64,000 nucleotides of DNA from BPJO01 sp037189665 (GCA_037189665.1 JBBCIV010000083.1:1-64000), one strand, 5' to 3'. Positions 8,499-17,993 are shown, numbered from the stretch's first letter. Notes: generated from the letters alone by a model not told the origin. Numbers and translations are program-made.

Positions 8499-9722
8499 TC
8501 AGTTGATCATATCCTGCAACGTGAACACCGGCAGCAGCATGCTCACCACTACGGTCCCGATCAACGCCGCCATGATCAGCAGCAATAACGGCTCGGCCAA
8601 CGCCACCAGCATGCGCAAGTTGCGGTCCAGGTCGGTTTCGTACGCCTGCGACAGCCGGATCAACTCCTGATCCACGCGGCCAGTTTCCTCGGCGACGGAG
8701 ATCATTTCGATCACGCTGGCAGGAAAAAGCTTTGGATTATTCGACAACGCCTTGCTCAACGCCGTGCCGCGCTGCACCTGCTCGATCGCGTGGGCCACCG
8801 TGTCGGATAGAGTTTGATTGCCGATCGCCTCGCGAGCGGTCTTCAGCGACGTCACAAGCGGCACGCCCGCGCCGACCAGCGTTCCGAGCATCCGGCTGAA
8901 CCGCACGAGCGCGAACCGCGCCATCACCGTCCCAAGCAACGGCGTCGCCAGCAGCATTCGCTCGAACGCCCGCCGGCCGGCGTCGGTGGCCATCCAACGC
9001 TTGAGGGCGACGACGCCCACCACCAGCGCGATGGCGAGAAAAGGCCCGTACGTGATCAGCCATCCGCTCAGCGCCACCACCACGCGCGTCAGCAGCGGGA
9101 GCTTTTCGCCAAACTGGGCGAAGATGCTGCTGAACCGCGGGATGAAGAACGTCAGCAGGAAGATCAGCACCCCCGATGCCACCGCCGCCAGGGCGACGGG
9201 GTAGATCAGCGCGGACTTCACCCGCGATTTCAGGTCCTGCTCGCGCTGGCGGAAGTCGGATATCTGCTGCAGCACCACGTGCAGAAAGCCGCCCGTCTCG
9301 CCCGCGCGAACCATCGCGACGTAGACGCTGGAGAACGCCTGCGGAAATTGCATGAGCGTGTCCGCCAGCGACTGGCCGCCGACGACGTCGTCGTGGATCT
9401 TGGTCCAGGCATTCTTAGCCGCGGGGTTGGAGGCCTCGCGTTTCAGGAGGGCCAACGCCCTTGAAATCGACAGGCCGGCGGCAAGCAGGTTCGCCAGTTC
9501 GCGCGTAAACGACTCGACCGCCTTCTGCGGAACCTTTCCTTTACGGCCAACCACCGAACCGGCGGACGACTTGCCCGCCGGCCCGGCGGCCTCGGAAATC
9601 GACAGCGGCGACAATCCCTGCCCAACGACGGTATCGATGGCGGCGGCTCGCGAGTCCGCGGCGATCGTGCCGGAGGCGCGACGTCCCTGCCTGTCCACCG
9701 CCACGTACGCGAACGACGCCAT
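8499..9722 (-). CDS. gspF: Type II secretion inner-membrane platform protein GspF
   Basis: A 407-residue polytopic inner-membrane protein that couples the GspE ATPase to pseudopilus assembly. It opens with FAYVAVDRQGRRASGTI, the GspF N-terminal pattern. It then has two T2SSF domains: the first around LANLLAAGLSISRALALL to GGQSLADTLMQFP, the second around LGTLVGAGVPLVTSL to GTALSKALSNNPKLFP. Three membrane segments are visible, at about 170-195, 215-240 and 375-400. The start overlaps the gspE stop as TGATG. Confidence 0.95.
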   Translation of the reverse strand: MASFAYVAVDRQGRRASGTIAADSRAAAIDTVVGQGLSPLSISEAAGPAGKSSAGSVVGRKGKVPQKAVESFTRELANLLAAGLSISRALALLKREASNPAAKNAWTKIHDDVVGGQSLADTLMQFPQAFSSVYVAMVRAGETGGFLHVVLQQISDFRQREQDLKSRVKSALIYPVALAAVASGVLIFLLTFFIPRFSSIFAQFGEKLPLLTRVVVALSGWLITYGPFLAIALVVGVVALKRWMATDAGRRAFERMLLATPLLGTVMARFALVRFSRMLGTLVGAGVPLVTSLKTAREAIGNQTLSDTVAHAIEQVQRGTALSKALSNNPKLFPASVIEMISVAEETGRVDQELIRLSQAYETDLDRNLRMLVALAEPLLLLIMAALIGTVVVSMLLPVFTLQDMIN

Positions 9723-11428
9723 CAGCCGCCCTCCGTGAACCGCAATTGGTGATCCTCATCCTTGGTGTTCTGCATCAGCTCGTCCACCGTCGTGCGCCCT
9801 TCGCACACGATGCGCCAGCCATCGTCGCGCAGGCTTCGCATGCCCTCGCGCGTCGCGACCTTCCGCAGCTCGTGGGCGGGCGCGCGGTTGAGGATGAGCG
9901 ATCGGACCTCGTCGCTGACCGCCATCATCTCAAACACGCCCTGCCGGCCGCGGAAGCCGGTGTTCTGGCAGGCGCGACAACCCCTGCCGTGATACAGCAC
10001 CGGCGGCACGAGTTTGCCGAAGCGTTGCTTGGCGCGGTCATACAAATCCTGCGGCAGTTCCGCCTTGCAGCCCTCGCAGATCAACCGCACCAGGCGCTGC
10101 GCGATCACCACTTCCAATGAGGAAGCGACGAGGTACGGCTCGACGCCCATGTCGATCAACCGCGTGGCGGCGCCGGGGGCGTCGTTAGTGTGAAGCGTGC
10201 TGAAAACCAGGTGGCCGGTCAGCGACGCCTGAACGGCGATCTCGGCGGTCTCGCGGTCGCGAATTTCGCCGACGAGCACCACGTCCGGGTCGTGACGCAG
10301 GATCGCCCGCAGCCCGGCGGCGAACGTCATGCCGGACTTGGTGTTGACCTGGATCTGGTTCACGCCGCGAAGCTGGTATTCGACCGGATCTTCGATCGTG
10401 ATGATCTTGCGTTCGGTGTCGTTGATCGCGCTGAGGGCGGCGTAGAGCGTGGTCGTCTTACCCGAGCCGGTCGGGCCGGTGACAAGCACGATGCCGTGCG
10501 GCATCTCCAGCACTTCGTCGAAGATCGTGCGATCGCGTTTGGCCATGCCGAGGTGCTCGGTGCCGAGCATGGCGCTGGAGCGGTGCAGGATGCGCAGGAC
10601 GACGGCTTCGCCGTGGATCATGGGGATGATCGAAACGCGAACGTCGATCTCGCGTCCCGACAGCTTCAGCTTGATGCGGCCGTCCTGCGGGACGCGTTTT
10701 TCGGCGATGTCGAGGTGCGACAGGATCTTCAGTCGCGACACGATCGCCGAGTGAAACCGCCGCACGCTGGGCGGCACGTTGGCCTCGACCAGCACGCCGT
10801 CGATGCGGTATCGCACGCGGAGCTGATCTTCGAATGGCTCGATATGAATATCGGTGGTCCGGGCGTCGATGGCCTCGGTGAGGATCTGGTTGACGAACTT
10901 GATGATCGACGCGTCGTGGGCGGCGGACTCGGAATCGAGGTCGCCGGACTCATCGGTGTCGAGCACCTGGATGCCCGCCTCGGCGTCGAGCGATTGCAGC
11001 GTCTCAGCGCCGACGCCGACGATGCCCTTCAACACCCGCGTGATCTCCGCCGCCGGCGCCAGGCCGATCGCGACGTTACGGCCGGTAAGCAGGCGAAGTT
11101 CGTCGATGCCCGCAGAGTCGCTTACGCGCGACGTGGCGACCAGCGTCGTCCCATCGACCTCCTCCAGCGGCAGCAGGTTGTAGTGCAGCAGTACGCGAAG
11201 GGGGAACTGCGAGATGAAGTCTTTCTTCGGGGCTCGCTTGTCGACGTCGACGTACGGCAGCGCGAACTCCTCCGCCATGAAGCGCAGGAGCGCCTCCTCG
11301 CTAAGCCCATCGGCGGCGAGGATGGCGTCTTCCAGGGGCTTGCCCTGCGAAAGAAACTCGCGGGCGCGGGACGCCGAAGCGTCATCGAGGAGCCCCGACT
11401 GTCGAACCTGATCGATAAAAGTGCTCAT
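9722..11428 (-). CDS. gspE: Type II secretion ATPase GspE
   Basis: The cytoplasmic hexameric ATPase of the secretion system; 568 residues. Residues 1-140 form the N1E/MshEN-type domain that binds GspL. The motor domain holds Walker A GPTGSGKTTT (318-327), the Asp box EDPVE (346-350), Walker B VVLVGEIRD (383-391) and the His box around HLVFSTLHT. Four cysteines (451, 454, 484, 487) make the zinc-binding C-M domain typical of GspE rather than PilB. This is the first gene of the operon. No Shine-Dalgarno sequence is visible; instead a long hairpin ends 12 bases upstream of the ATG. Confidence 0.95.
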   Translation of the reverse strand: MSTFIDQVRQSGLLDDASASRAREFLSQGKPLEDAILAADGLSEEALLRFMAEEFALPYVDVDKRAPKKDFISQFPLRVLLHYNLLPLEEVDGTTLVATSRVSDSAGIDELRLLTGRNVAIGLAPAAEITRVLKGIVGVGAETLQSLDAEAGIQVLDTDESGDLDSESAAHDASIIKFVNQILTEAIDARTTDIHIEPFEDQLRVRYRIDGVLVEANVPPSVRRFHSAIVSRLKILSHLDIAEKRVPQDGRIKLKLSGREIDVRVSIIPMIHGEAVVLRILHRSSAMLGTEHLGMAKRDRTIFDEVLEMPHGIVLVTGPTGSGKTTTLYAALSAINDTERKIITIEDPVEYQLRGVNQIQVNTKSGMTFAAGLRAILRHDPDVVLVGEIRDRETAEIAVQASLTGHLVFSTLHTNDAPGAATRLIDMGVEPYLVASSLEVVIAQRLVRLICEGCKAELPQDLYDRAKQRFGKLVPPVLYHGRGCRACQNTGFRGRQGVFEMMAVSDEVRSLILNRAPAHELRKVATREGMRSLRDDGWRIVCEGRTTVDELMQNTKDEDHQLRFTEGG

Positions 11429-11440
11429 GAGTATGCAAAA

Positions 11441-11530
11441 CGTTTAGCGCCGCATCTTGATGCGGGGGATGCCTCGCTCGCGCCCGCACGTCGCGCGATC
11501 GACACCCACGTCAAGACGCGGCGCTAAACG
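11441..11530. promoter_or_regulatory. Long imperfect hairpin directly before gspE
   Basis: A 22-base inverted repeat with arms 11441-11462 and 11509-11530, differing at two positions, encloses a 46-base loop. On the minus strand the hairpin is followed by TTTTG and then the gspE start. It could terminate transcription from the 11544-12119 gene, attenuate gspE, or be a dispersed palindromic repeat. The sequence alone does not decide. Confidence 0.6.
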
Positions 11531-11543
11531 GATAAGGCGTTAT

Positions 11544-12119
11544 TTATTCCAGGACGCCGGAGAGAACCAGGGACGCTTCCTGCTTGGCGGACAGGAGTTC
11601 CTTGAGTTCCTTGCGGGCCGCCTCGAGGTTGGCCGCGGCCTTGGCGCGAGCTTCGCGGAAGGCGGCGAGCTTCTTGTCGATCTCCTCGGCGGAAGCGTTT
11701 TCACGTTCCAGGAGGGTGCGCAGCTCGCGTTGGGCAACCGCGACCGGGCTGTTGTCGGCTTCGCCGCCGCCCGGGCCGCCGCCGCCGGGACCGCCGCCAC
11801 CGCGACGTCCGCCGCCGCCGAAACCACCGAAGCCGGAAAAGGCGTCGCGCTGCGCCGTCAAAACCTTGGTGATCTTGGGTTCGAGGACCTTCCACTCGTC
11901 GTCCGGCGCGCCGAGTTGTTCCTTCATCCGTTCAAGGCGACGGCGCTGCATCTCGGCCGGGTCGAAATTGCGCTGGCCGCCGCCGTCCTGACCGCCGCCG
12001 CGCTGTCCGCCCTGCTGACGGCGTTCGCGTTCGCCGCCGCCTTGTCCGCCGTCCTGTGCCAGGACGAACGTGGGGGCCGTTACCAATGCGATCGTTGCGA
12101 TAGCTGCTTTCCAACTCAT
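11544..12119 (-). CDS. Secreted glycine-rich protein with helical C-terminus, function unknown
   Basis: A 191-residue protein with a clear signal peptide (residues 1-21, cleavage after VLAQ or nearby). Two glycine-rich segments (about 24-48 and 96-122, the second rich in GGGGPGG) flank a helical segment starting FDPAEMQRRRLERMKEQL. The C-terminal 60 residues are strongly helical and charged. The layout, with a short EEWKVLEPKI-like core, is seen in small planctomycete periplasmic proteins that sit beside Spy/CpxP-like genes. It lies 47 bases downstream of the Spy-like gene and probably shares its transcript. I cannot name a family. Confidence 0.7.
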   Translation of the reverse strand: MSWKAAIATIALVTAPTFVLAQDGGQGGGERERRQQGGQRGGGQDGGGQRNFDPAEMQRRRLERMKEQLGAPDDEWKVLEPKITKVLTAQRDAFSGFGGFGGGGRRGGGGPGGGGPGGGEADNSPVAVAQRELRTLLERENASAEEIDKKLAAFREARAKAAANLEAARKELKELLSAKQEASLVLSGVLE

Positions 12120-12166
12120 GGGCGTTCTCCTAAAAAGGGGTTGATGTGCAATCTAACAAGTGGAGA

Positions 12167-12703
12167 TCAATGAGGTTCAGGCGGCGGCGAGGGTGGCAAC
12201 GCCGGCTGACCGGGTTTCGGTGGCGGCCGGTCGCGACCGTCGCGACCATCCCGCCCGCGGCCACCGGGGCCGCGAGATAGCACTTCCTCGTACTTCTTCA
12301 GTTGCTCGGCGTTCAGGATGGCCTTGGTCTTCTCCACCGCCTGCTGAAACGCCTTCTTCCCCTCGGCTTCCACCGCGTCCTGCTTCTGCTTGCTCTCGGC
12401 GATGATCCGGTCGTATTCCGGCTTGTCTTCCGGGCGGATCAGCGACGCCAGCGCCTCGTCTCGTTCCTTGCGAAGCTGGTTTCGCCTGTCCCACGACTCG
12501 CGCCGCCCGCCCACCTCGGACCAGATGTCCTTCATCTGCTTCTGCTGTTCGGGCGAGAGCTTGAGCTGGTCGGCGATCCAGCTTTCGCGAGACTCGGGCC
12601 CCTGGTGCGGACGCGCGCCGGGATGGCCCTTCCAGGCGATGCCCGACATCAGCCCCGCCGAGAACGCGATGACGAAGCCGGTAATGACGATCATCTTCGT
12701 CAT
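12167..12703 (-). CDS. Spy/CpxP-like periplasmic stress protein
   Basis: A 178-residue protein with an N-terminal anchor or signal (residues 4-24). The helical core contains the LTxxQ-like motif LSPEQQKQM (about 49-57) and a second helical pair ending ILNAEQLKKYEEVL. This layout fits the Spy/CpxP/CnrX superfamily of periplasmic chaperones and metal sensors. The tail is Arg/Asp/Gly- then Pro-rich. The start overlaps the stop of the anti-sigma gene by 4 bases, which suggests it acts with the sigma/anti-sigma pair, as CnrX does with CnrYH; that link is inference. Confidence 0.75.
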   Translation of the reverse strand: MTKMIVITGFVIAFSAGLMSGIAWKGHPGARPHQGPESRESWIADQLKLSPEQQKQMKDIWSEVGGRRESWDRRNQLRKERDEALASLIRPEDKPEYDRIIAESKQKQDAVEAEGKKAFQQAVEKTKAILNAEQLKKYEEVLSRGPGGRGRDGRDGRDRPPPKPGQPALPPSPPPEPH

Positions 12704-13161
12704 GGCTGGCCTCGCATCGGCTGGCCGTCATTCGGGGCTTGCAGCAGGTCTGCGACGATCCACGCAGCGGTGGCCTGATCGTCAGTGGAAGCATCGACGT
12801 CCACGCCGATGGCGGCGGCCTCCCAATCGGTGACCGACGGGGCGGCCTGCGCCTGGCTGCTGGTGGCGACGTAAAGCGATACCGCCAGCACGACCGACGC
12901 CGCGGCGGTCATCCAGCCGGCAAGGCGTCGCACCGATCGCTCCTGCATCGCGGCGACGTTTCGCTGGATGCGATACATCGCGTCGCGTGCCATCTCGGGC
13001 AGCGGCGCGTTGCGGAGCAACCGCCCGATCGACTCGATCTCGTGCAGGCGGGCGGCGCACGCATCGCACGAGGCGAGATGGCCGGCCACCCGCAAGCGGT
13101 CCGCCGGCGACAATTCGTCGTCGTGGAGCCGGTGAAGATCATGGTCGGTCAGGCAGTTCAT
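12700..13161 (-). CDS. Zinc-finger anti-sigma factor
   Basis: A 153-residue protein with the ZAS/zf-HC2 motif His28-x3-Cys32-x2-Cys35 in the N-terminal cytoplasmic helix bundle, one membrane segment at about 81-104 and a periplasmic tail. This is the standard architecture of membrane anti-sigma factors that hold an ECF sigma factor inactive. It lies 10 bases after the ECF sigma gene and overlaps the Spy-like gene, so all three are very likely one operon. Confidence 0.88.
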   Translation of the reverse strand: MNCLTDHDLHRLHDDELSPADRLRVAGHLASCDACAARLHEIESIGRLLRNAPLPEMARDAMYRIQRNVAAMQERSVRRLAGWMTAAASVVLAVSLYVATSSQAQAAPSVTDWEAAAIGVDVDASTDDQATAAWIVADLLQAPNDGQPMRGQP

Positions 13162-13171
13162 CGAACTATGC

Positions 13172-13702
13172 TCAAATACTATCGCGCTTCCACAAACCGC
13201 TTAGCTGCTCCCGGGCCCGGTGAAGCCTCGATTCCACCGTTCCGCGGGCGATGCCCAGCGCCTGGGCCATCTGATCGTAGCTCATCCCTTCCAACTCTCG
13301 CATTACCAGCACCTCGCGGTGCTCCGGCGAGAGCTTGTCGAGAAGGGATGCCAAGTCCAACCGGGCATCGACGGCGTTCTGCTCGTCAGCGTTTCCGGTC
13401 CGCTCGGGCGGGTCGGAAACGATTCTCAGCCAGCCACGGCGTTTACGCCGCATCAGCGCCGCCTGACGAACCAGGATCGACACCATATACGTTCGCACGC
13501 TCGATCGGCCGTCGTAGCGGGCGTCCAGGAGCGCAAGGAGCGTTTCCTGAACGACATCTTCGGCTTCCGATTCGCTCCGCGTGAGCGTGCGCGCCACTCC
13601 GTACAGATATCGGCCGTGGCGATCGATCAGCGATCGCATGGCACGTCCGTCAGGCCCGGCGAGGCTGCGAAGCAGTTGGTCGTCGGTCGGCGGATCGGTC
13701 AT
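13172..13702 (-). CDS. ECF-family RNA polymerase sigma factor
   Basis: A 176-residue sigma-70-family protein with only regions 2 and 4. Region 2 includes YLYGVARTLTRSESEAEDVVQETLLALLDA (shown in part: AEDVVQETLL is the core). Region 4 includes LSPEHREVLVMRELEGMSY and the helix-turn-helix GIARGTVESRLHRAREQL. Position makes the downstream zinc-finger protein its regulator. The upstream 277 bases to the divergent gene at 13980 should hold its promoter, but no clear consensus is visible. Confidence 0.92.
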   Translation of the reverse strand: MTDPPTDDQLLRSLAGPDGRAMRSLIDRHGRYLYGVARTLTRSESEAEDVVQETLLALLDARYDGRSSVRTYMVSILVRQAALMRRKRRGWLRIVSDPPERTGNADEQNAVDARLDLASLLDKLSPEHREVLVMRELEGMSYDQMAQALGIARGTVESRLHRAREQLSGLWKRDSI

Positions 13703-13979
13703 TCGCGGAGGCCATTCACCCAGTTAGTTGCGCCGAGGCCGCCGAAACTTCCATCCGATTTCAAAAAATTTTCCCGGGGCAGCCCTCCGTCCGGAAAAAC
13801 GCGTGCCTGAACGAAAAACGACGCCAGGTCCGCCCCCGGAAAGATACCGGATTTCTATTGTGCTGACTCGTCAGTCCGGGCAAAATGTCGCCCGCTTACG
13901 GTTTCTACCGTTCGCGCGCGCATCCGACACCCTTTGACCTTTACAACACCCATTTAGTCGAAAGCGGAGTAACACAACT

Positions 13980-16900
13980 GTGCCGATGCACCTGCCCTCG
14001 TGGCGTAAGTCTGATGCCCTCTCTTCGGCAACCTCCGCCGTCGTGGAGTCCCTCGAAAATCGACGCCTTCTCAGCTCTTCCCCGATTTACACGGAGGAAG
14101 CACTCGTCCCATCGGCGACGTCGAGCGCGGCCCTGCAAAACGTCGCCAACGCGATTCAAAATGACGAACTTAAAGAGGTCGCGCTGAACCTCGGCGGCAT
14201 CTTCTACTACTCGTCGTTCTGGCCTTTCGCCGACGCGCTGAAGATGGAAAGCCGCGGCTGGATGGTCGGGCGGGCGACCGACAATAACAATACCAGCGTC
14301 ATGACCGCCGCTGGCGACGAAAGCAAAGTCGATGCGCAGGGATACGTCATCGCGCCCGGCATCTACAACGCCAAACCGTTTCAGACCTCCAGCAATCCCC
14401 TTGGCGCCCCGTCCGGCCTTTATACCGTGACGTGGGAAGGCGATGGCCTGGTTCGATTGTTCGCCAACAGCAACGCGACGACCGAGGCGCAACTCGTCGA
14501 ATCCGAGCCCGGCCGCCGCGTGTATCGCGTGACGGGCGGCCGGGTTCGCATCCAGGTCGACAACATCGCCACCGACGGCAACTACGTCCGCGACGTTCAC
14601 GTCTGGATGCCCGACTGGAGCCCCGCCGACCCGAATGCCGGCAACCTCCGCTCGCTGGAGCCGACTGAAGAGAAGACGCACTTCTGGCACCCGCAATATC
14701 TCGCCCACCTTCGCGAGATATCCGATCAGGTCGGCTACCTGCGGTTCATGGACTGGCTGGAAACCAATGCCAATCCGCAGATCAACTGGGAAGACCGCCG
14801 CCCGCCGGATTACGCGTTCGCGAACGGCGAGAGGAGCTACAAGCTGAAGATTGCCCCGGGCTCGACCGACGGCAACTTCGATAAGATCGGCATCGCGTGG
14901 GAGTGGGTCATCTCGCTGGCGAACGAGTTGAACCTCAGTCCGTGGATCAACCTGCCTCACGCCGCCACCGACGACTACATCACCAAGGTCGCTGAATTAT
15001 TTGCCGGCCGGGGCGATTCGCCGGGGCTGAATCCGGGGCTGAAGCTCTACGTCGAACACTCGAACGAAGTCTGGTCTAGCGGCAACAGCTTCCCGCAGGG
15101 CAACTGGTCGGCCACCATGTCCGCCGCGGCGGGGATGAGCAAGGCGGAGTTCAACGCGCGGCGCGCCGTCGAAGTGTTCCGCATCTTCCGCCAGCAGTTC
15201 GCCCAGAGCGTACAGACGAACCCCGACACGCAGGAACAGCTCGTCGTCGATCGCGACGGCGACATCATTGCCGTCGCGGCCGGGTTTACCGACTCCTACA
15301 CCAGCACCTACCTCGCCGCCATGGCCGCCCGCGCCGACGATTGGGTCGCCCTCGGCGAACCCGTCTACGGCGGCAACGTGGTCGCGCGAACCACCTATTT
15401 CGGCAACAACGACTTCGTTCGATACCTGTTCAACGAAACCGACTGGCTCAACGTCAACCTCGACGACCCAAACGACCCGGTCATCCATAAGGCGATGGAC
15501 GCCTGGATCACCGAGTTCTCGCTTACCGCCAACAACTTCGACTCCCCCGCCCGCACGCAGGCCGAGCAGTACGGAATGAAGTACCTCGCCTACGAAGGCG
15601 GGCCAAGCCTCTATACGAACGGCGTCACCGTTTACATCCGAGACGGGAAGATCGTCGATGCCAGCACGCCCGGCGCCACGCGCCACACCAGCCTGTCGGA
15701 CGTGGTGATCCAGAACTTCCCCGACGACGACGGCATCGCGGGCAACGCCGACCGGTTCACCAAGTACCTCATGGCGCTCAACCGCCATCCGCGCATGGCA
15801 GACGTGTATCAGGCGCAGCTGCAGGTCTTCAAGGCGCGCGGCCTGAAGACGCACGCGGCGTTCACCGATATCGGCACCTGGAACCGCAACGGTCAGTGGG
15901 GCCACAAGGAATACCTCGGCCAGATCGTCGGCAACAACTACGGCGACGCCGTCAAGTGGAACTTCCTCCTCAACTACGCCGCCGAGGAGAGCGCCATCCG
16001 CGACGTGGACGAACCGATGGGCGCCGTCCCCGTGCTGCCCGAGAACGCATTGCTCGGGTCGCTCTTCGCGGGCGACAACTTCGAGCACAACATCACCGCC
16101 CTGTCATTGGGGGATTTCTCCGACCTCTCGCAAATCCAGTGGGACCTCGTCGCCGGCTATCTGCCCGAAGGCGTGTCGCTCCAGTTGTCCGAAGACCGAC
16201 AGACGATGAACATCTCCGGAGCGCCGGTGAAGGCGGGCACGTACAAGCTGATGTTCCGCGTGCTGGATGAGGACCGCGATCCGGGTTACGGCATCTATAC
16301 GATCAAAGTGCTGGCGCCCCCGGGCGTCACCAGCCAACACGCCGCCGTCGCCGATACTTTCGGCTCGCGCGGCGGAACGAGCACGCAGACCAACTCCGGC
16401 GGCTTTGCCGCCGTCTACGTGGGCGGCGGACAGCGGACGGGGTACTTCAAGTTCGACGTTCGAAACCTCATCGCGGGCGAGATCGACTCAGCTCAGTTCC
16501 GCTTCTACGTCCGAGGATTCGAAGATTCCCCCAACAACCCTGCCGTTCCCACCGGCGGCTATGTCACGCCGTACAAAACCAGCGACTACCTCAAGCCACT
16601 GACGCCCGATGAAACGCCCGTGCCGTGGACGGAATCGAACCTCAGTTCGCTCCGCAGTCCGGACCTCGGCGAGTCACTGGGCGAATCGAAGGTATTCGGC
16701 GCCAATCCCGCCGGCTGGGTGACCATCGACGTAACCGAATATGTGCGAAACGGCATCGGCGAGGATGGCTTCATCAGCATCGCGCTGACGGGAACCGTCT
16801 TGAATGGCGACAGCCCGTCGTCAGCGGTTCTGGTGGCGAGCAAGGAGTACAGCAGCAGCTTCGCGCCGCAGTTGATCATCAGCCAGTCGCCGAACGACGG

Positions 16901-17951
16901 GATAACGCCGCTGCGAGCCGACGTGCAGCCGATAACCCCTAACCCGCGCACCGCGCCCCTCCCGTCCGTCGAGCCGACCACGCCGTCGGCAGTCGTGGTG
17001 TTCAACAAGCCGGTCGTCGGATTCGACCCGAGCGACGTCATCCTGAAGAAAAACGGCGCGACGCTGTCGCTCTCCGGCGTCACCGTCTGGAGCCCCGACG
17101 GCGGGACGACCTACAACATCTACGGCCTTCGCAACCCGACCCAGACAACCGGCGAGTACTCGCTCAGCATCAAGGTAGATGGATCCGGCATCGCCAGCGC
17201 CGCCGACCCCGCCGACGTGCTGATCGCCAGCGACACCGAAACCTGGAACATGGCCGGCTCGACGAACATCGCCGGCCGATACGTTTTCTATAACAACAGC
17301 TATTTCGACGGCAGTACCCCTGGCGCCAGCCCCTTGGACGATGCTGCCATTGCCCCAAGCCCGACCGATGCCGGCGTCCCCGCCGAAGCCGGAAAAACCG
17401 CGTTACGACCCGGCCAAGGAAAGGCAACCTTCGCCAATTACACGAGTTACAGCAAAGGCATCAACGGCGTCATGATCGACCTGGCCAACCTCCCATTCGG
17501 CCAATTGACCGCCAGCGACCTCGAATTCAAAGTCGGAAATGCAGCCACCCCTGCCACGATGACCCCATTAACCACGCTTCCCCAGATTACCATCCGCCCG
17601 AACGCCGGCGTGGACGGCTCCGACCGGATCACGCTGATCTGGCCGGACGGGTTGATCAAAAACACATGGCTGCAAATCACGGTAAAAGCAACAGAAAACA
17701 CTGGATTGTCGGCGGCGGATGTGTTCTATTTCGGCAACATCATTGGCGAGACGGGGAACGCGGTCGGTAACACGACGGTTGACCTGCTCGACATGAACGG
17801 GGCTCGCGACAACACGACGGGTCGAGGCGTCATCGCTCCGGCTTATCATCGGTTCGATGTAAACCGCGACTCAAAGGTCGACCTGCTCGACATGAATGTC
17901 GTGCGTGACAACAACTCTGGCCGGACGCCGGTTCAGTTGATTGTTGTCTGA
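13980..17951 (+). CDS. Large secreted, probably carbohydrate-active protein with dockerin-like C-terminus
   Basis: A 1323-residue protein starting at GTG 13980 (GGAG 10 bases upstream). Residues about 20-32, VVESLENRRLLS, are the planctomycete extracellular motif (Pfam Planc_extracel type). Residues 50-680 form a barrel-like region with NLGGIFYYSSFW, WGHKEYLGQIVGNNYG and LKLYVEHSNEVWSS; the Asn-Glu pair in HSNEVW looks like a glycosidase acid/base, but the family is not assigned. A putative Ig domain follows (LPEGVSLQL to GTYKLMFRVLDED), then a DNRLRE/CBM96-like domain (ADTFGSRGG to YFKFDVRNL), a further beta domain, and two dockerin-like repeats. The second of these is an intact Ca-binding loop, DVNRDSKVDLLD; the first is degenerate. 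Confidence 0.85.
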   Translation: MPMHLPSWRKSDALSSATSAVVESLENRRLLSSSPIYTEEALVPSATSSAALQNVANAIQNDELKEVALNLGGIFYYSSFWPFADALKMESRGWMVGRATDNNNTSVMTAAGDESKVDAQGYVIAPGIYNAKPFQTSSNPLGAPSGLYTVTWEGDGLVRLFANSNATTEAQLVESEPGRRVYRVTGGRVRIQVDNIATDGNYVRDVHVWMPDWSPADPNAGNLRSLEPTEEKTHFWHPQYLAHLREISDQVGYLRFMDWLETNANPQINWEDRRPPDYAFANGERSYKLKIAPGSTDGNFDKIGIAWEWVISLANELNLSPWINLPHAATDDYITKVAELFAGRGDSPGLNPGLKLYVEHSNEVWSSGNSFPQGNWSATMSAAAGMSKAEFNARRAVEVFRIFRQQFAQSVQTNPDTQEQLVVDRDGDIIAVAAGFTDSYTSTYLAAMAARADDWVALGEPVYGGNVVARTTYFGNNDFVRYLFNETDWLNVNLDDPNDPVIHKAMDAWITEFSLTANNFDSPARTQAEQYGMKYLAYEGGPSLYTNGVTVYIRDGKIVDASTPGATRHTSLSDVVIQNFPDDDGIAGNADRFTKYLMALNRHPRMADVYQAQLQVFKARGLKTHAAFTDIGTWNRNGQWGHKEYLGQIVGNNYGDAVKWNFLLNYAAEESAIRDVDEPMGAVPVLPENALLGSLFAGDNFEHNITALSLGDFSDLSQIQWDLVAGYLPEGVSLQLSEDRQTMNISGAPVKAGTYKLMFRVLDEDRDPGYGIYTIKVLAPPGVTSQHAAVADTFGSRGGTSTQTNSGGFAAVYVGGGQRTGYFKFDVRNLIAGEIDSAQFRFYVRGFEDSPNNPAVPTGGYVTPYKTSDYLKPLTPDETPVPWTESNLSSLRSPDLGESLGESKVFGANPAGWVTIDVTEYVRNGIGEDGFISIALTGTVLNGDSPSSAVLVASKEYSSSFAPQLIISQSPNDGITPLRADVQPITPNPRTAPLPSVEPTTPSAVVVFNKPVVGFDPSDVILKKNGATLSLSGVTVWSPDGGTTYNIYGLRNPTQTTGEYSLSIKVDGSGIASAADPADVLIASDTETWNMAGSTNIAGRYVFYNNSYFDGSTPGASPLDDAAIAPSPTDAGVPAEAGKTALRPGQGKATFANYTSYSKGINGVMIDLANLPFGQLTASDLEFKVGNAATPATMTPLTTLPQITIRPNAGVDGSDRITLIWPDGLIKNTWLQITVKATENTGLSAADVFYFGNIIGETGNAVGNTTVDLLDMNGARDNTTGRGVIAPAYHRFDVNRDSKVDLLDMNVVRDNNSGRTPVQLIVV

Positions 17952-17993
17952 TTCGGGTATGTGAATTTTTGCATTAGGGAGAGGTATTTCAAG

